A program made the position numbers and the translations under genes. Shown piece by piece: positions 11,235 to 23,252 of a stretch of DNA of 64,000 bases. The notes under the pieces are model-generated. The model made no database searches and was not told the origin of the DNA. It worked only from the letters and a program-made list of their open reading frames with translations. Position 1 is the stretch's first letter, and the number at the start of each line of letters is the position of its first letter. Source of the stretch: Porodaedalea pini (taxonomy: Eukaryota > Basidiomycota > Agaricomycetes > Hymenochaetales > Hymenochaetaceae); the NCBI GenBank assembly GCA_002794775.1, contig NBAY01000005.1, positions 434,001 through 498,000 on the forward strand. The letters run 5' to 3'.

Positions 11235-12334
11235 CTAACAAGACGCCGTCGGCCAGAAAAACTTCACGACATAGAGGTACTCTCGCCCAGCGCGGCGGTG
11301 CAGGACGATCTGTCAAATATAACGTCGAGGGATCGTCAGTTTTTCAGCATTGATGAGGTAGACCGAGGTTTGAAGGCATATTGTTACCTCGCTCTCAACT
11401 CCTTGGTCTTCTCTCATCCGGGACCGAATCGAGGGAACATCGTTTTGCTTCACGGCGACGAGGTAAAATCGTCCGTTTCGCGAGAGTATGTTCTGCAGGG
11501 ACAACGGGACGTAGAAATTTAATGCTATCTCTGAGGGACTTCTTTCTCGATCCCCTCTCACCTTAAGATTGTTTAGAACTCTGTTAGTGACATCCATACC
11601 GAGCGGGCCACCGGCCCACGATCCTGCGATGTCTCGTCCCTCTTGGGCATCGACGGCTTCTTCGCAGACGGTAGGCACATATGGGGGATTGAAAATAAGG
11701 AGGTCGACTCCTCCACAGTCCCGAAGTCGTTTGTCGAGAGTGTCTGTCAGAGATGACAGGACAGGATCTAACGATATCTATGCAAAAACGATCGTAAGGA
11801 GAACTCGGACACAATCCACTTGCTTTTCTACCTACATTGTTTTGTCGGCCGGTTCGGAGCGTACAGCGCGATGCATGCTCGTTTATGTCCGTGCAGATAT
11901 ACACTTCGATCAAATTACAACAAATCGATTCTCAGATACAATGCCGGAAAATAGAAGTATATAAAGACACTTACAGCATTCAGACGATCCCAGAATGTTA
12001 CCGACAAAAGCAGATACACAACCTGAACCAGACCTGGAAATAAAAGTGAAGCATAAACTCAATATGGACGCTTCTTGGTCTCGTCGTATCTCCGCACCCA
12101 ATTTCAAGACAAATCCGGGGCTTCGCTTCACGCAGCTCCTCTGCGTCTTCTTCCAGTGCATCGAGAAGAATGAAGGTATCCTCTTCATTCACGCGTAAAT
12201 ATGCAGAAGACGAGAAAGAAGCCGGTTCGTCACACTGTATTCATACGAAGGATGCCCATGGACAAACCAGCAGGTTCATATACGTGTTCGTAGTCTTCGG
12301 CTGTAAGATGACTTAGGTCTGGAGTCGGCAGCAT
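11235..12334 (-). CDS. MTQ2: eRF1 glutamine N5-methyltransferase catalytic subunit (MTQ2/HEMK2 family)
   Basis: Seven exons: 12268-12334, 12098-12182, 11975-12033, 11836-11903, 11562-11777, 11388-11492 and 11235-11309. They join to 224 residues, the usual size of the family. The start gives MLPTPDLSHL then VYEPAEDTF, matching the conserved N-terminus. SAM-binding motif I reads LEIGSGSGC, motif II is YICTDIN, and the substrate-binding motif is FNPPYVPT, the NPPY signature of Gln/Asn methyltransferases. The end RRAGREYLYVVKF is also typical. The enzyme methylates the GGQ glutamine of translation termination factor eRF1, working with the small partner Trm112 in the cytosol (family knowledge). 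An in-frame ATG exists upstream at 12385, but homology favours 12334. The 3' splice site of intron 1 is AAG, slightly weak. Confidence 0.9.
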
Positions 12335-12501
12335 TGATTGATGGGCGTCCGTCGGAGGAAGAGTCGAAACGATCACGTCGATCATGTCGATCAGTATAGG
12401 CAAAATAGGCGTTCATACAAGTATTACTGTGCGAGTAATACAGCATACAAAATTTCCAGCAGGCCTCAACTATGGACAGATGAGATAGAATACTATTCGA
12501 T

Positions 12502-15500
12502 TCAATCATTTGTATGTCTCGTAGACCGCCGCACACCCTTGCTACCCCCGATCTTCTTTGTGGACTGCCTGTGTGAGACTTCGTCAGATACGTAGGTCTA
12601 TTCCAGTAACACTGCCAGGGGTTGTACGCACCTCTTTCCCTTAGAAGCTGGAACTTTACTATTGCTGTAGTCTCCATCCTCGTCCTCATCTTCCTCATCA
12701 GCAAACAGGGACAGCTCATCCATTTTCTTCTGCAGCCTCGTAACGCCGCCGGTCGATCTCAGTTTGGCAGATGAGTCCGGAGTATCATTTGTTTTCCCGT
12801 CGGCCTTCGCATTGGATGCAGGCTTTGACTTCGGTTCCGGCACCCACTCTTCCTCGTTATCGTCCTCAGCCTCACTGTTTGCTCCCTCTGTTTCGTCATC
12901 CACCTCTTCGTCCTCATCCTCCTCAGAGGCATCACCAGCAGTCATAGTCTCATCTGCGTCCATCTCGTCGATGCCCATATCCTCATCGCGCAGTCCGATG
13001 ACAGATGGTCCTGAATGTAGTTTCTCCTTTTCTGCCTTTGAGAGTGTCTTGCGTTCCAGCGGTGACTGCGCGACAGATTCTTCGTAGGTGGTCTCAGCTT
13101 CCTCTGGCTCGCTGAAGTCGTCCAACGGATCGTCTGAAAATTCACCGTCTTCATTCCCATCTTCATCCCTGGTCTAAATAAGAATAGATTAAGAATGAGA
13201 TCAGACAGATTTTTTTTTGAATACTGACGTTGTGCGAGCCATTAGTAACATTCGCAAGGCTATCCTCCGTATACCCGCTTTCGACAGAATCGAAGCTGGC
13301 GTCACCGGCCTTTCTCTGCGTCTCTGTCCGCGAGTTTGCTTTGAAAGCACCAAACTGGTGAAGCATGTCGATCTTCGCGTCTGTCTTGGCCTCGTTCTGC
13401 TCGACCTAAAAGAGACACAAGAGATGAAATTAAACAGATGTATGATAAGACACCGGAAGCGCATGACTTACAGCATGCTTGAGCCGTTTGGCAAATACTC
13501 GCTCCATGTCCAATATGCGCGCTTCCATCTCCTGCATTACTTCTTCCCGAGTTTCGGTTTCTATGACAGCGCAACGCATTTCCGACTCATAGAGCTGCAA
13601 GAGTGGATCTTCGTAAGCTTTCACGCAAGCAAACAGAACCTAGATCGGAAACCTACCTTAATGCGTAGATCCTCTAGCTCCTCGAATAATGCGTCAACCA
13701 AGAGGTCGGCAGGCTCGCCATCCCCATCTGACTCTTCGTCCTCTATGTCATGTAAACATTGGTCAGTGAACAAACAGTTCAAGAAAGGGAAGATGCACAA
13801 ATCGCTACCTTCAACTATCTCTACATGCGTTTCACTAGGTTTCCTAGCTCCCGTCCCGCCCGTGGATATCGTCACATTCCTCCGATGAGGATTCCGAGTC
13901 TTACTAGCTGAGAACACGCGAGCCGCAGGAGTCGGTGTCTGCCGGATATTAGCCTTCGGTACGGCAGCAGGCGCAGTTGTCACCTCTCGCGCGAGCGCCG
14001 CAAAGCGCATTACGTGGCTATTCTCGTCGAAACCAGTATCGTAGGGGTTGACATTTACAATCATCACTGCGCGGCCCTCTTGTTCTCCAATGAAGAAATC
14101 TTGGAAGAGCTCCGTTAATTTACTGTGTCGGAAGGGGATGATTGCAAGTTTGACTCCCGCAGTCGGGTTGTTGAGGTCAAGGCCACCGCGTCCGGGTGCT
14201 GCGAGCGTAGCGGCGAGTCTTCGTTGATTGCTCCGCATGGCTTCCATGCACTGACCAAGCACCATGAGCGACTTGTTGATGCTTCCCGCCTCCTTTAGTC
14301 GATCGCCCGTAGTCTGCGTGTTCTTTGTGCGCTCCGAGCCGGCGAGGTCGACGACGGAAAGTCGCGAAACGGTAACGTCGCTGTGATCTGCGCGGTGCAC
14401 TCGAACTGCGCGCAGTGTGAATATGCCATGACTACGTGAAGATACCGCGTTTGTGAGTGTGCCAAATACGCGGCGATTAATGTTGCCCGTGCGGAAGACA
14501 CGCTTCGCCTCTTCTGCAGAGCGAACGCGCACACACTTCAAACCGGCAACGTACTTTCCCCCACCCTCTGGGTCTTTTTTAAGCGAAAGCGCTTTCCTCT
14601 TGACCAAGAGAACATCAGAGGAGGACGCCAATGATGTGAGTGAAGCAAGATTCGACCAGGTGGTGGATGTTGAGCGAGGAAGTCGCTTTGCGGTTCCAGA
14701 TCGCGGAAGGCCGCTTGACCTCTGGGGAGTTGTACATGTACTAGTACCATCTTTATCAGATGAATCGTTTGACAATAGATCGTACACCTTCTCGTTGTAT
14801 ACTTCAGCATACGAAATCCAAATCGAGTATTCATAGTTCTTATCGACTCTGACAGTCGTTGAGTCAATGCCTTGTGAGCTTATTTCTCCTAGAGCAGCTG
14901 CGATGGCCTTTTCATCCGATATGTCTGGAAGGGCATATTGAGGGTCATCATCTGTTGCCCGTTCTACTCCAGATATGCGTACTGGACGATACTACGAAGT
15001 TAAATCAGTACCTTCCAAGCTCACGTGAGAAATGCCTTACAGGCGCGTTACTGTGAAGACCCTCTAAGCTGTTGAAAACAACGTCAAGAGTCCTTGGTAG
15101 AAGACCAGCAGTATCCGGTTCCGTTCCTCCCTGAATCGTATACGTCTTTCCCGAGTTAGTTACGCCATAAGCGAAGATTAGACCATTTTGTCCTTGAAGA
15201 AGATCTCGAACGAGAGGAAGGGTCGTCTTTGTGAAGAACTCGGGTTGCAGCGTTTCGGGTGGGAAGACATGGTTAAAGGTGTAGACCTGGGCTTGAGGAT
15301 GCATGCGGATTCGATTGCTACCTGACAGATCAGTCATTTGCACCGTTGTCTCAGAGAGAGACTTGAGATATGGAGTGGCAGATTCTTCCGTATCATCAAC
15401 ATTCGGACGAATGCGCAAGAATGCCTTGAAATGATATTTGTAAGATCAACTCTAGTGTTTGGGCTGAATACGAAAGCACCTTGATCGGTTCTCTGTCTCC

Positions 15501-15740
15501 ATCGTCTGTGATCTGCTTTACAGGAGACTTTGTCTTGCTAGGCTTCTGCACTGGAGGGGGTGCATTTCCCCTGTTGACGAAAGGCTTCCTCGTTCTCGTC
15601 TTCTCTACCGATGCGACTTTGGAGGGAGCAGTAGCTTCAATTGTTGACGGAGAGCGCGCTGCAGCAGCACGGGTAACTCTTGCTGGTGCAGCTACTTTTG
15701 AAGCAGTGCTGCGAGACGTCGTTGTTTTGCGTGTCGCCAT
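12502..15740 (-). CDS. Kinesin-6 family motor protein
   Basis: Exons 15480-15740, 15041-15424, 14991-13809, 13742-13653, 13608-13472, 13405-13229, 13173-12632 and 12568-12502 sum to 2841 nt, or 946 residues. Residues 1-85 are a basic, Ser/Thr/Lys-rich extension. The motor follows: FLRIRPNVD, Walker A GVTNSGKT, switch I SSRSH, switch II DLAGSER, then NPYDTGFDENSHVMRF. The 'FAYGVTNSGKTYTIQG' style P-loop and a long insert after YNEKVYDLL (Ser/Thr-rich) are features of kinesin-6 (MKLP1/KIF20/KIF23) rather than kinesin-5 or -14. A coiled coil and a very acidic tail (EDEDEEVDDETEG) follow, ending in a basic tip. Kinesin-6 motors act at the spindle midzone and in cytokinesis. The gene is divergent from SPC7 with 181 bp between starts. 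The donor of intron 4 (GTTTCC) is the least certain junction. Confidence 0.88.
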
Positions 15741-15921
15741 CGTTGTCGCCGTCGTGCGCGTTGTGAAGAAGGAAAGGCTTCAAGTTCAACTGCAGGTGGC
15801 TTGCGCGTGGTCTAGAATCGTCGTCCACGTGACCGCGAAAACGCGTCAAGGGCTTGGTGGTTGGGTCGCGTCAAGTTGATCGGCTCATAGCCTCATACTA
15901 CAGGCTCAAGACACACGTACG
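15741..15921. promoter_or_regulatory. Shared bidirectional promoter of kinesin-6 and SPC7 with SCB/MCB-like site
   Basis: 181 bp separate the two start codons. At 15834-15846 an SCB-like CGCGAAAA overlaps an MCB-like ACGCGT by one base. SBF/MBF-type APSES factors bind such sites to drive G1/S expression in yeasts (established); use of the same code here is inferred. Both flanking genes are mitotic. Confidence 0.5.
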
Positions 15922-18900
15922 ATGCCTCCACAGCGCCGCCAGTCCTTCGCCCCGACGTCAGTCACAAACAAGTCCCGACAGGGATTAGGTAGGAAGAGGG
16001 CACAGAGTCTTGTTGCTAGCGAGGCTGACCGACAACTCGCACCACGCAAGAGTATACTCAAATCTACGCCGTTCACGTTCAGCGCAGATGCTGGACCCCC
16101 TCATCAGCAGGAAAATGTGCCACCGCCGCAACTGGTGCAACAGCCTATGGGGGGATTGGGTGACGATATGTCGGAAAGCACTGGAATTGATTACAGAGCT
16201 GAGATTTCCGACAACACCACTCGCAAAAGCTTGGGACGTCGCGTGAGCTTCGCTCCTCTTGCTAGTTTCCGGTAAGCTACCTCCAGTCTGTCCGTATATC
16301 TTGTGATCTCAGTTGTTACTTCTTAGTGTTTTTGAGTCGAATGACAATACCAACAGCTCGGGTGCACCGAGCTCATCGCCCACACCCGCTTCTCCTGGAG
16401 AGCCTGAACCGTCCCCTCCATCTGCTCTTCCACTGCCTCCCATTCATCTCAGTAATGAGAACGACTATCCCGGTCGAAGAAGCAATACTGCGCCCTTCAG
16501 ACGTGTCTCCATGGCTTCGGAGTATGGTGAAAGGTCCATGTCACTCGACATGGATCAAGATAGTGATGATATCTCGGAACCACCCACAGATCCTGTCTTC
16601 TTCCAAGAGGCTGCCAACGAAGCTGCTGATTATGGCCCCCCTTCTACTGAAGAAGACTTTGAGGAAGCCACGGAAGAGGAGGGTGAAGAGGAGGAGGATG
16701 ATGGTGATATGGAGATTACGGAGGCCATAGCGTTAAACATCGACCGCAAACATTCCCTCTCAATAGCACAACAGCATGCGATGGCGAGGAGGTCATCTCT
16801 CTCGTCGCTAGCCTCTCGGCGGCGCTCGTCTGTGAAGTTCCCGCCAGCAGCAGGAAGCAAGCCCTACGAGGAAGACGACGCAGACGGGGATGACAAAGAT
16901 GGCGAGGATTCAACAGTGAACACTCAGGCAACCCAGGAGAGCGAAACACCAATCGAGTTTACCATCGCGCTCGGAGAGCCGCTTAAGGAGCCTAAGCCCC
17001 CGAGTGAAGCTTGGCTTAAGCTCAAAGCCATGACAAATGGACCTTCCGAGGATGAGGAGAATGACGATGAGAATGACGAGGAAATGGAACTCTCAAGCGC
17101 GCTCTCAAGGCTCCAACAAGCGCGTTCGTCGCTTGGTTTTAATGGCCAAGATCAAGACGTGGAGGATACCAGTTTCACGAACACTGACTCGAGCATGGAT
17201 GAGAGTGCAGACGTAGGAGACCGTACGCTTAACGTCACAAATATCTTGAGAAGAGTGTCAAGTCTCGAAATCTCTGGCGATGACTCGGAGAGAGATACCG
17301 GGACGATAGGAAATGAGGACTTCGCAGGCCCAATACACGTAGCAAGTATCGCTCCACTCAATTCTCAAAGAAGGGAAAACACATCAGCACAGGCAGCTTC
17401 ACCAAGTGTTTTCTCGAGCAGCGTGTTTTCCGCTCCTGCTCCATCAGTGACGCCTACTGGACCACCATCAGTAACCCCGCCCACAGGCTCCGAAAACGGC
17501 ATGCCCGCTCCGCAGAGATCTCACTCTCCAGCAATAATGAAAAATTCCGACGCATCCCGTCCCCCTTTACAACTTAAGTCATCCCTGTCATCGTCTGTCT
17601 TTTCTGCGCCTCCTCCTACGCCTTCACGCATTCCTGTACCCGTGTCTCCTTCCAAATCCAAAGGACCTGCAGCTGTGTCACCGATGAAAAAGCGTGCTGC
17701 ACCTCCACATGATGTAGATAACGATGCACCGCAGCCTAGTCCCGCAAAGAAGCGCCTTCTTGAAAACTCTGCTGTTGCAAATCGGCCTCCACCGAGCCCC
17801 AGTCCTATCGCTCCTACCTCTGCAGAATCTATAGATGTTCCTTCAGCTGCTCCCTCGGTACCAAGAGAGAGCCTAGGAGGAATGCGACGTCCCTCAGGCT
17901 ATTTCGCACAAAGACGGAGCCTTGCGCCTGGTACCGCGAATACGTCAAGTGCATCAAGATCGCCTTCTCCTGCTCCCGACGGTCATCAAGGGTTGGCTGG
18001 CACGGAAGGCTTGCAATCACGACGTGCCAGCATTGCAGCTGTACCTCCGAAGGGATCCGGGCAGGTTCAGGACGAAAATGTACTGGCTTTACCGAATTTA
18101 CTCGCTGCCCCTGCTACGCTCAACGACAAGGCCCTTGCTTCTGCTCCAGCAATATCACCTCCTACTGTCATCGTTACGCCTGATGACACGCAAGAAAACA
18201 GTGCTGACCCTGAAATCATGTATATGGAGACTGAAAAGCAGGAGCTAACTGTGCAGCGGAGGTCGCTGGTGTCATCTGAAGCTCCGCCATTTGACGAAGA
18301 GTTTGATATTGTGAGTAGTGGCAACCATTTTCACACTTCTGATGACTCATCAGAGTCTACCAGCCTTCAATATCTATCAGAGACTTCTTCCTCATGACCG
18401 GCGTCAAGTTCCATGAGTATACCATCCCCCGCCGATCTACTATTCACCCATCTCAACTCCATGGGGATCGCCGAGGTATTATCTATTTTTTTCTCCCTAC
18501 GCGGCGACCAAGCTTACTAATCCTACATATGTAATTCTACTTAGACTCGAGTGTTCCGCCCTCGATGGCTGAGTTCCTTACGGCTATGGTTGTGCATGTC
18601 CCGCAGCTCGAATTGTATCGATTGATCACCAAAGATCTTCAAACCTTCATTGACAACAGTATGAGGATCTACCGCGAGGCAGAGGATGAAGTTGCAAAAT
18701 TAACGCCAATCCTTTTCCGCGAGTTTTCACAAGCGAACGAAGAGGGCCGGGAGGAACTTCTGGTGCGATATTTTCTGGACTTAACTCGCCAAATAATACT
18801 GATAGCCGTTAAATAGCATCAACTCAAGCTGATCAAGGCGAACAGACTCATCGCTGCGAAGGAAAGGTGGTATGACGTTAGGAGCCGCTGGATCCAGAGT

Positions 18901-20267
18901 CTGCAGGAGAACGCCGATCGTAGTTTTGCGGAGCTTGAGAAGGTAATGACCCCAGTAAATGCGGTTGAATACATGCCTGAATCTATATCGCTCTTACATA
19001 GGATCGAGATACTCTGGCGAGTGTCATTAATCAAGCACAGGACCTATTACCTGCATTGCGACAACAGCATGCACAAGTCCAGCTACAGCTCGAAAAGGAA
19101 CGTACCGATGTCGAGGAGATCGAGAACAGTGATCCAGGATATCTTGAGGAACTCAAAGTAACCATCGAGGAACAGAAGTGCGTTCTGCTCATCCTTCTTG
19201 TATGGAATCACAGTGAATGATGGCTATCGTTGTAGCCAACTCCTGGATGTGTACAGAGCAGATGTCGCTGAGGGAAATGCGAAACAAGAACGGCTCGAGG
19301 GTAAGCTCGCGGAACTCGAGGCCCAGAGGCTGGAGAATGTCCAAGTTATCGAATCCGCAGAGCGAAGGATCACACTGAACAAGAGCAGTACACGCGCGGA
19401 GGTCTTCCGGCTCAAAGGTATGTTCCCCGGACCTTCTGTTCATTTGCATTTAGTCTAAAATGCATGGATGTGTCGCTTATATGACACAGATGAGCTGGAA
19501 TGTCTCCAAGTCCTACACTCATGGCGCGTATCGAAAATCGCGCAGCAATTGCTTAAGCTCGTGTTTAACGAACAGTTCCTTGTCTCGGTGCCGTGCATGA
19601 AATACTGTCCGGTTCTCGCGAACATTACCGTAACGCGCCTTGTCCGAAACGAAGAGTCCAAGCACGCGAAGAAGAGGGCAGATCCATTCCCGTTCTTCAG
19701 CGATCTCGTCGTTCATCAAGGTGAGACATTCGCACGCGGTCTATCAACGACTTCGATTAAGAGGGTGCGTTCATGCCAGCTTTGACAAGACCTTACATCA
19801 TCCACTTACGCACAATTTGCAGCTCGTTGAAGCGCTGAGTGATTTCTGGACGTCGTGCGGGCAAATTCGGACACAGTTCACCTTTCTGGGGATTAGGTAC
19901 CCGCTCACATTTGAGCCGCTCGCTACGCAGAATGGTGAGGAAATGCCGACGGGCTTCAGAGCTGTCGTGTCCATATTGTTGCACAGACATAAGGCGAAGG
20001 TTCTTGTCGCGTTTGTATTTAACCAGGAGGTACTCGCGAGCTGGCCATTCGCGATACGGAAGCTCCAATGCGAAGTGAAGACTGCTTACGGGAAGATTGG
20101 GTGAGCTCTCCATTTCTCCTGAGGAACATACTACTTAACGAATGTTTACGCGTAGCGCTGAGGAAATGCGTAGTGCCGTCATGGAACGCCTATCAGAGGC
20201 ATCTGTAGAAGATAATCACGCGTGTCTTCTCGACTCTTGTGTCGAAGCTGCATCACGCTTTGAGTAA
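15922..20267 (+). CDS. SPC7: Kinetochore scaffold protein Spc7/Spc105/KNL1
   Basis: Ten exons (15922-16271, 16327-18310, 18364-18475, 18545-18762, 18817-18942, 19002-19177, 19236-19417, 19490-19764, 19823-20100, 20156-20267) give 1270 residues in frame. Near residues 108-118 is the PP1 docking motif RRVSFA followed by FRVFES. The long second exon is disordered and carries two MELT-like motifs, MEITEAI and MELSSAL, the sites Mps1 phosphorylates to recruit Bub3-Bub1 in this family. After it comes the Spc7 domain: FFLMTGVKFHEY, IPRRSTIHPSQL, a coiled coil (about residues 800-1000), then the C-terminal RWD-like region that binds Mis12. Role: outer-kinetochore microtubule attachment and checkpoint signalling in the KMN network. 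Only two clear MELT-like repeats is few but not unusual for fungi. Confidence 0.92.
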
Positions 20268-20606
20268 TTTACGCTTTATATGATTGTTCTTGGTTCAGTC
20301 AGTTCGGGATGGACTATGTACAGTGTATTTACATTGGGTTAGATCATTGGTAGTTGTTGTGCATAATTATTGATACACTTGTACACTAATTGTACCGTTC
20401 ATGGAAGCCGTGTGCTCATGATAGGGCGTGAAATCCGGACGCAAATCAAAACAATAAAGGCAAAGACTAGTGTCATAGGCTCAAACAAGATAGATGGAGA
20501 AGCGAAGTAGAAGGACAGGATATTACAATACATAGTAGCATGTATGAGGTATGGGGACCTAAGGCAGAGGAAGAAAAAGATAAGAAAAGGAGAGAAAAAA
20601 ATAGTC
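20268..20606. other. Convergent 3' intergenic region
   Basis: 339 bp between the ends of SPC7 and the coiled-coil gene, AT-rich with no open frame of note; expected to hold both 3' UTRs and poly(A) signals. Confidence 0.6.
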
Positions 20607-22933
20607 CTAAGTCAAGTGGAAGCGTGCAGCGGTAGGAGGTGGGATGCGAATGGCACAGCTGATGTGGATCTGTGCCTCGAAGAAGTCGAGACCCGCACGC
20701 AAAACGGCTAGCGTCTCACGGTTCGCGCGGATCGCTTCGAGTTCACCATCTGCGACCTCGCGGACGCTTGTCCACTGCTGCTGTGCGTCGCGCGTCACGA
20801 ATGCCAGTCGCTGCCGCTGTTCCACCTGGAGCAGCAGCCGTGCACGCTCGGCGCGCTCGCGTTCGGCCAGGTCGGAGAGTGCCTCTGTTACGGCCTGGTG
20901 GTGTTCGTCTTCGACTTCGCGCATGCGCTCCTCCAGGGCGTCATGACAAGCCGCATGCGAATCCTCCTCGTCCAGTCCTGACGATGCCTCGCTGCTCACG
21001 TACGCATTGACGCTCGCGGCGCGGGAATGTGATCGCTGTTGAGCAGCAAGCGTCTCATGTAATCGCTCTTCGAGCTCGTTCACATGCGTAAGAAGCTCTC
21101 GCTCGTCCCGCTTCCGCGATTCCTTCAGCGAATGCATCTGCTCCTCGAGCTTCGAAATTTGTGACAGGCGCTCCTTGGCAAGACTCTCGACAGAAGCAAG
21201 TTGGAGTTTAAGTAGCATCACGGCAGCAGAGTCTGTCGCGGACATTTCAGACCCGGAGCTATGATTGTTGTTGTAGAAATTATTACTGTGTAGTGGATGA
21301 GGGACAGGAACGGGTGAAGGAGTCACGTTGGGAAGGAGCATCTGTGAGATTGAAACATAGCTAGTCGGAGATGGCAGAGTAAGAGGAGTCGGACTCCTTT
21401 CATGCCCATCATCGGAGTCCATCCGCATCATACTCGGGCTTGGGGAAACAAGGCCGAGAGGGGTCGAAGGAAGGTCCAATTCTGTGATTAGCCCACCTTG
21501 AAGCTGGTCCGCATTGATTTCAAGTGATAAATCCGCCAATGCCTGCCATGCTACGGTCGAGTTCCGGTCGGCTGCTGGTCGACGACTAGGAGTCGTTCTC
21601 CTCGATGGCGGGAGAGATAATCTCTCGCTCTGAGGCGTAGAAGCACCCAGTGACAAGTCTAGGATAGACCTAGAGTTTCGTGAAGGAGTTTCTGGAAGCG
21701 GAGGGTTCTGATAGGTTGTTCTAATCCTTGGGATAGCGGGTGTGGGAGCGGATGGCGAAGCGACCGCTGAGAGCATCATCTCAATATCGTCTACGCTGTC
21801 ATCACCCTGGACCTCCTTAGTGCTAGTACTCAGCGACATAGGAGCAGTAGGCGTGTTCTGATTCGAGTCCGTTAAAGAGCTAATCGACCCCTTCCTAATA
21901 CTGGTAATAGTACTTCTGCGCGAAGAAGAGCTGTTTACAGCAGTCGAAGCGCGCAATGGACTTGGACTGTCGCGCCCGCTGGAGCTACCACTGAGGTAGC
22001 GCGACGCGATTTTCTTCGTTGAAGTGGGTGTATGCGGACTGCCTGATGAAGTGGGTGGAGGGTCTCCACGTGGGGAAGGACGAGGTAGGCCCGTCTTCTT
22101 AAGCACTGGCGATGACGAAGGTTTTTGTGTCTTCTTGGGACGGGGAGGGGTAGACGTAGTAGGAGTTCTGTCCAGCGAAGTACTCGACTTGCGCGGAGGA
22201 GATGGCTTCCCGCCGTCAATGCTAGTTGAACGTGAGCCGCCGGCCTTTGAAGCTCGACGGGGAATAGGGCTTATTGGTCTTGCCGCCCTCTCCATCTCGG
22301 AGGGTACGCCGTTAATGCTGTCGGTCTCTAAGCTAGAGTTGTCCTTGTCCTCTTCAGAAGTGCTGTGTTTCCGCCGTGTACCAATGCGGATGGCTGACAA
22401 GGTCTCTTTAGGCGAGCCCTCAACAATGACAGACTTGGGTCTGTATTTAGGGAGAGCAGAGCTAGCGGCAGGCTTGCGTGGCCGCAAGGTGGTTGTGGTG
22501 CGGCTATTGAGTGTGGCCGATTGCGATGGTGTGGTGCTCGTGACCTTCATGCCGGTCTCGTCGACAGATGACCTTCCAGCCCGTTGCAATGAGGAACTCG
22601 TTCTTCTTGTCGTCACAGTCTTCTGGCCAGGCGAAACAATGCCCTTTCCCTGGCCTTCGGGAACGGATTCGAGGGTACTGCCTCCCTTCGCTAAACTAAT
22701 AGTAATAGTGCTCGCTCGGCGCGCCGCAGTGTCCTTCGCGCTGACGGTCGACGCTGACTGCCTGCGCCCAGAATCCTTTCTGCGCTCTGTGTCTTTCCCT
22801 TCTTCTCTTTACTCATTACATCCGCGAGTGCCTTGCCGACGGATGCGAGGTTCAAAGAGTGTCGGATCGAGCTCCGTGTGGTTCGTTTTGTGGGCTTCGC
22901 CGCCTCGGACGTTTTGCTTATTACACTGGTCAT
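20607..22933 (-). CDS. Uncharacterised Ser/Thr/Pro-rich protein with C-terminal coiled coil
   Basis: Two exons, 22746-22933 and 20607-22695, give 758 residues. The 50-nt intron (GTCAGC donor, CTATTACTATTAG acceptor) reconciles the two frames exactly. An alternative first ATG at 22994, spliced by GTGAGC...CGTAG to the second exon, would add MSA. The first 500 residues are low-complexity, basic and Ser/Thr/Pro-rich with many SP/TP sites (possible CDK targets). About residues 540-720 form a heptad-type coiled coil: KLEEQMHSLKESRKRDER, ELEERLHETL and an Ala/Arg/Glu-rich helix. No enzymatic domain is seen. The layout resembles microtubule- or spindle-associated proteins, and three MCB-like sites lie just upstream, so a cell-cycle role is a reasonable guess but not shown. 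Confidence 0.7.
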
Positions 22934-22954
22934 TGCGGACTACGGTCAAAAGGG

Positions 22955-23112
22955 ACGCGTTAGATTTGTCGTCGCTGCACTGGCATGAAGCTCACCATTA
23001 GTAGACGGGGGTTCAAGTTGAGTTGAGTTTACGCGCCGAAACTCTGGAAACCAACAACGTTCAACGCGTAGTGAATTCTTCCCACGAATCCTGAACTTTG
23101 TTTCCGACGCGT
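22955..23112 (-). promoter_or_regulatory. Cluster of three ACGCGT (MCB-like) sites upstream of the coiled-coil gene
   Basis: ACGCGT occurs at 22955-22960, 23065-23070 and 23107-23112. The hexamer appears roughly once per 3 kb elsewhere in this window, so three in 158 bp is a clear local excess. Position fits promoter or leader of the minus-strand gene starting at 22933. Regulation by an MBF-like factor is inferred. Confidence 0.45.
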
Positions 23113-23252
23113 CGCGCACGTGAGCTCCACTTTATAATTTGCACTACTCTGCACTGTACACACTACTGAGGACGAAAAAAAAGGAAAGGGAGGAAAGGAG
23201 GGAGGAAAGAGTAAAGTTACTGCGATGATGCCCATGTCGAGGCACATAAAAT

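Noticed and set aside
20607..22933. Apparent frameshift between the two open frames of the coiled-coil gene
   Set aside because: A normal 50-nt GT-AG intron (22696-22745) joins the frames exactly, so no sequence error or frameshift is needed.
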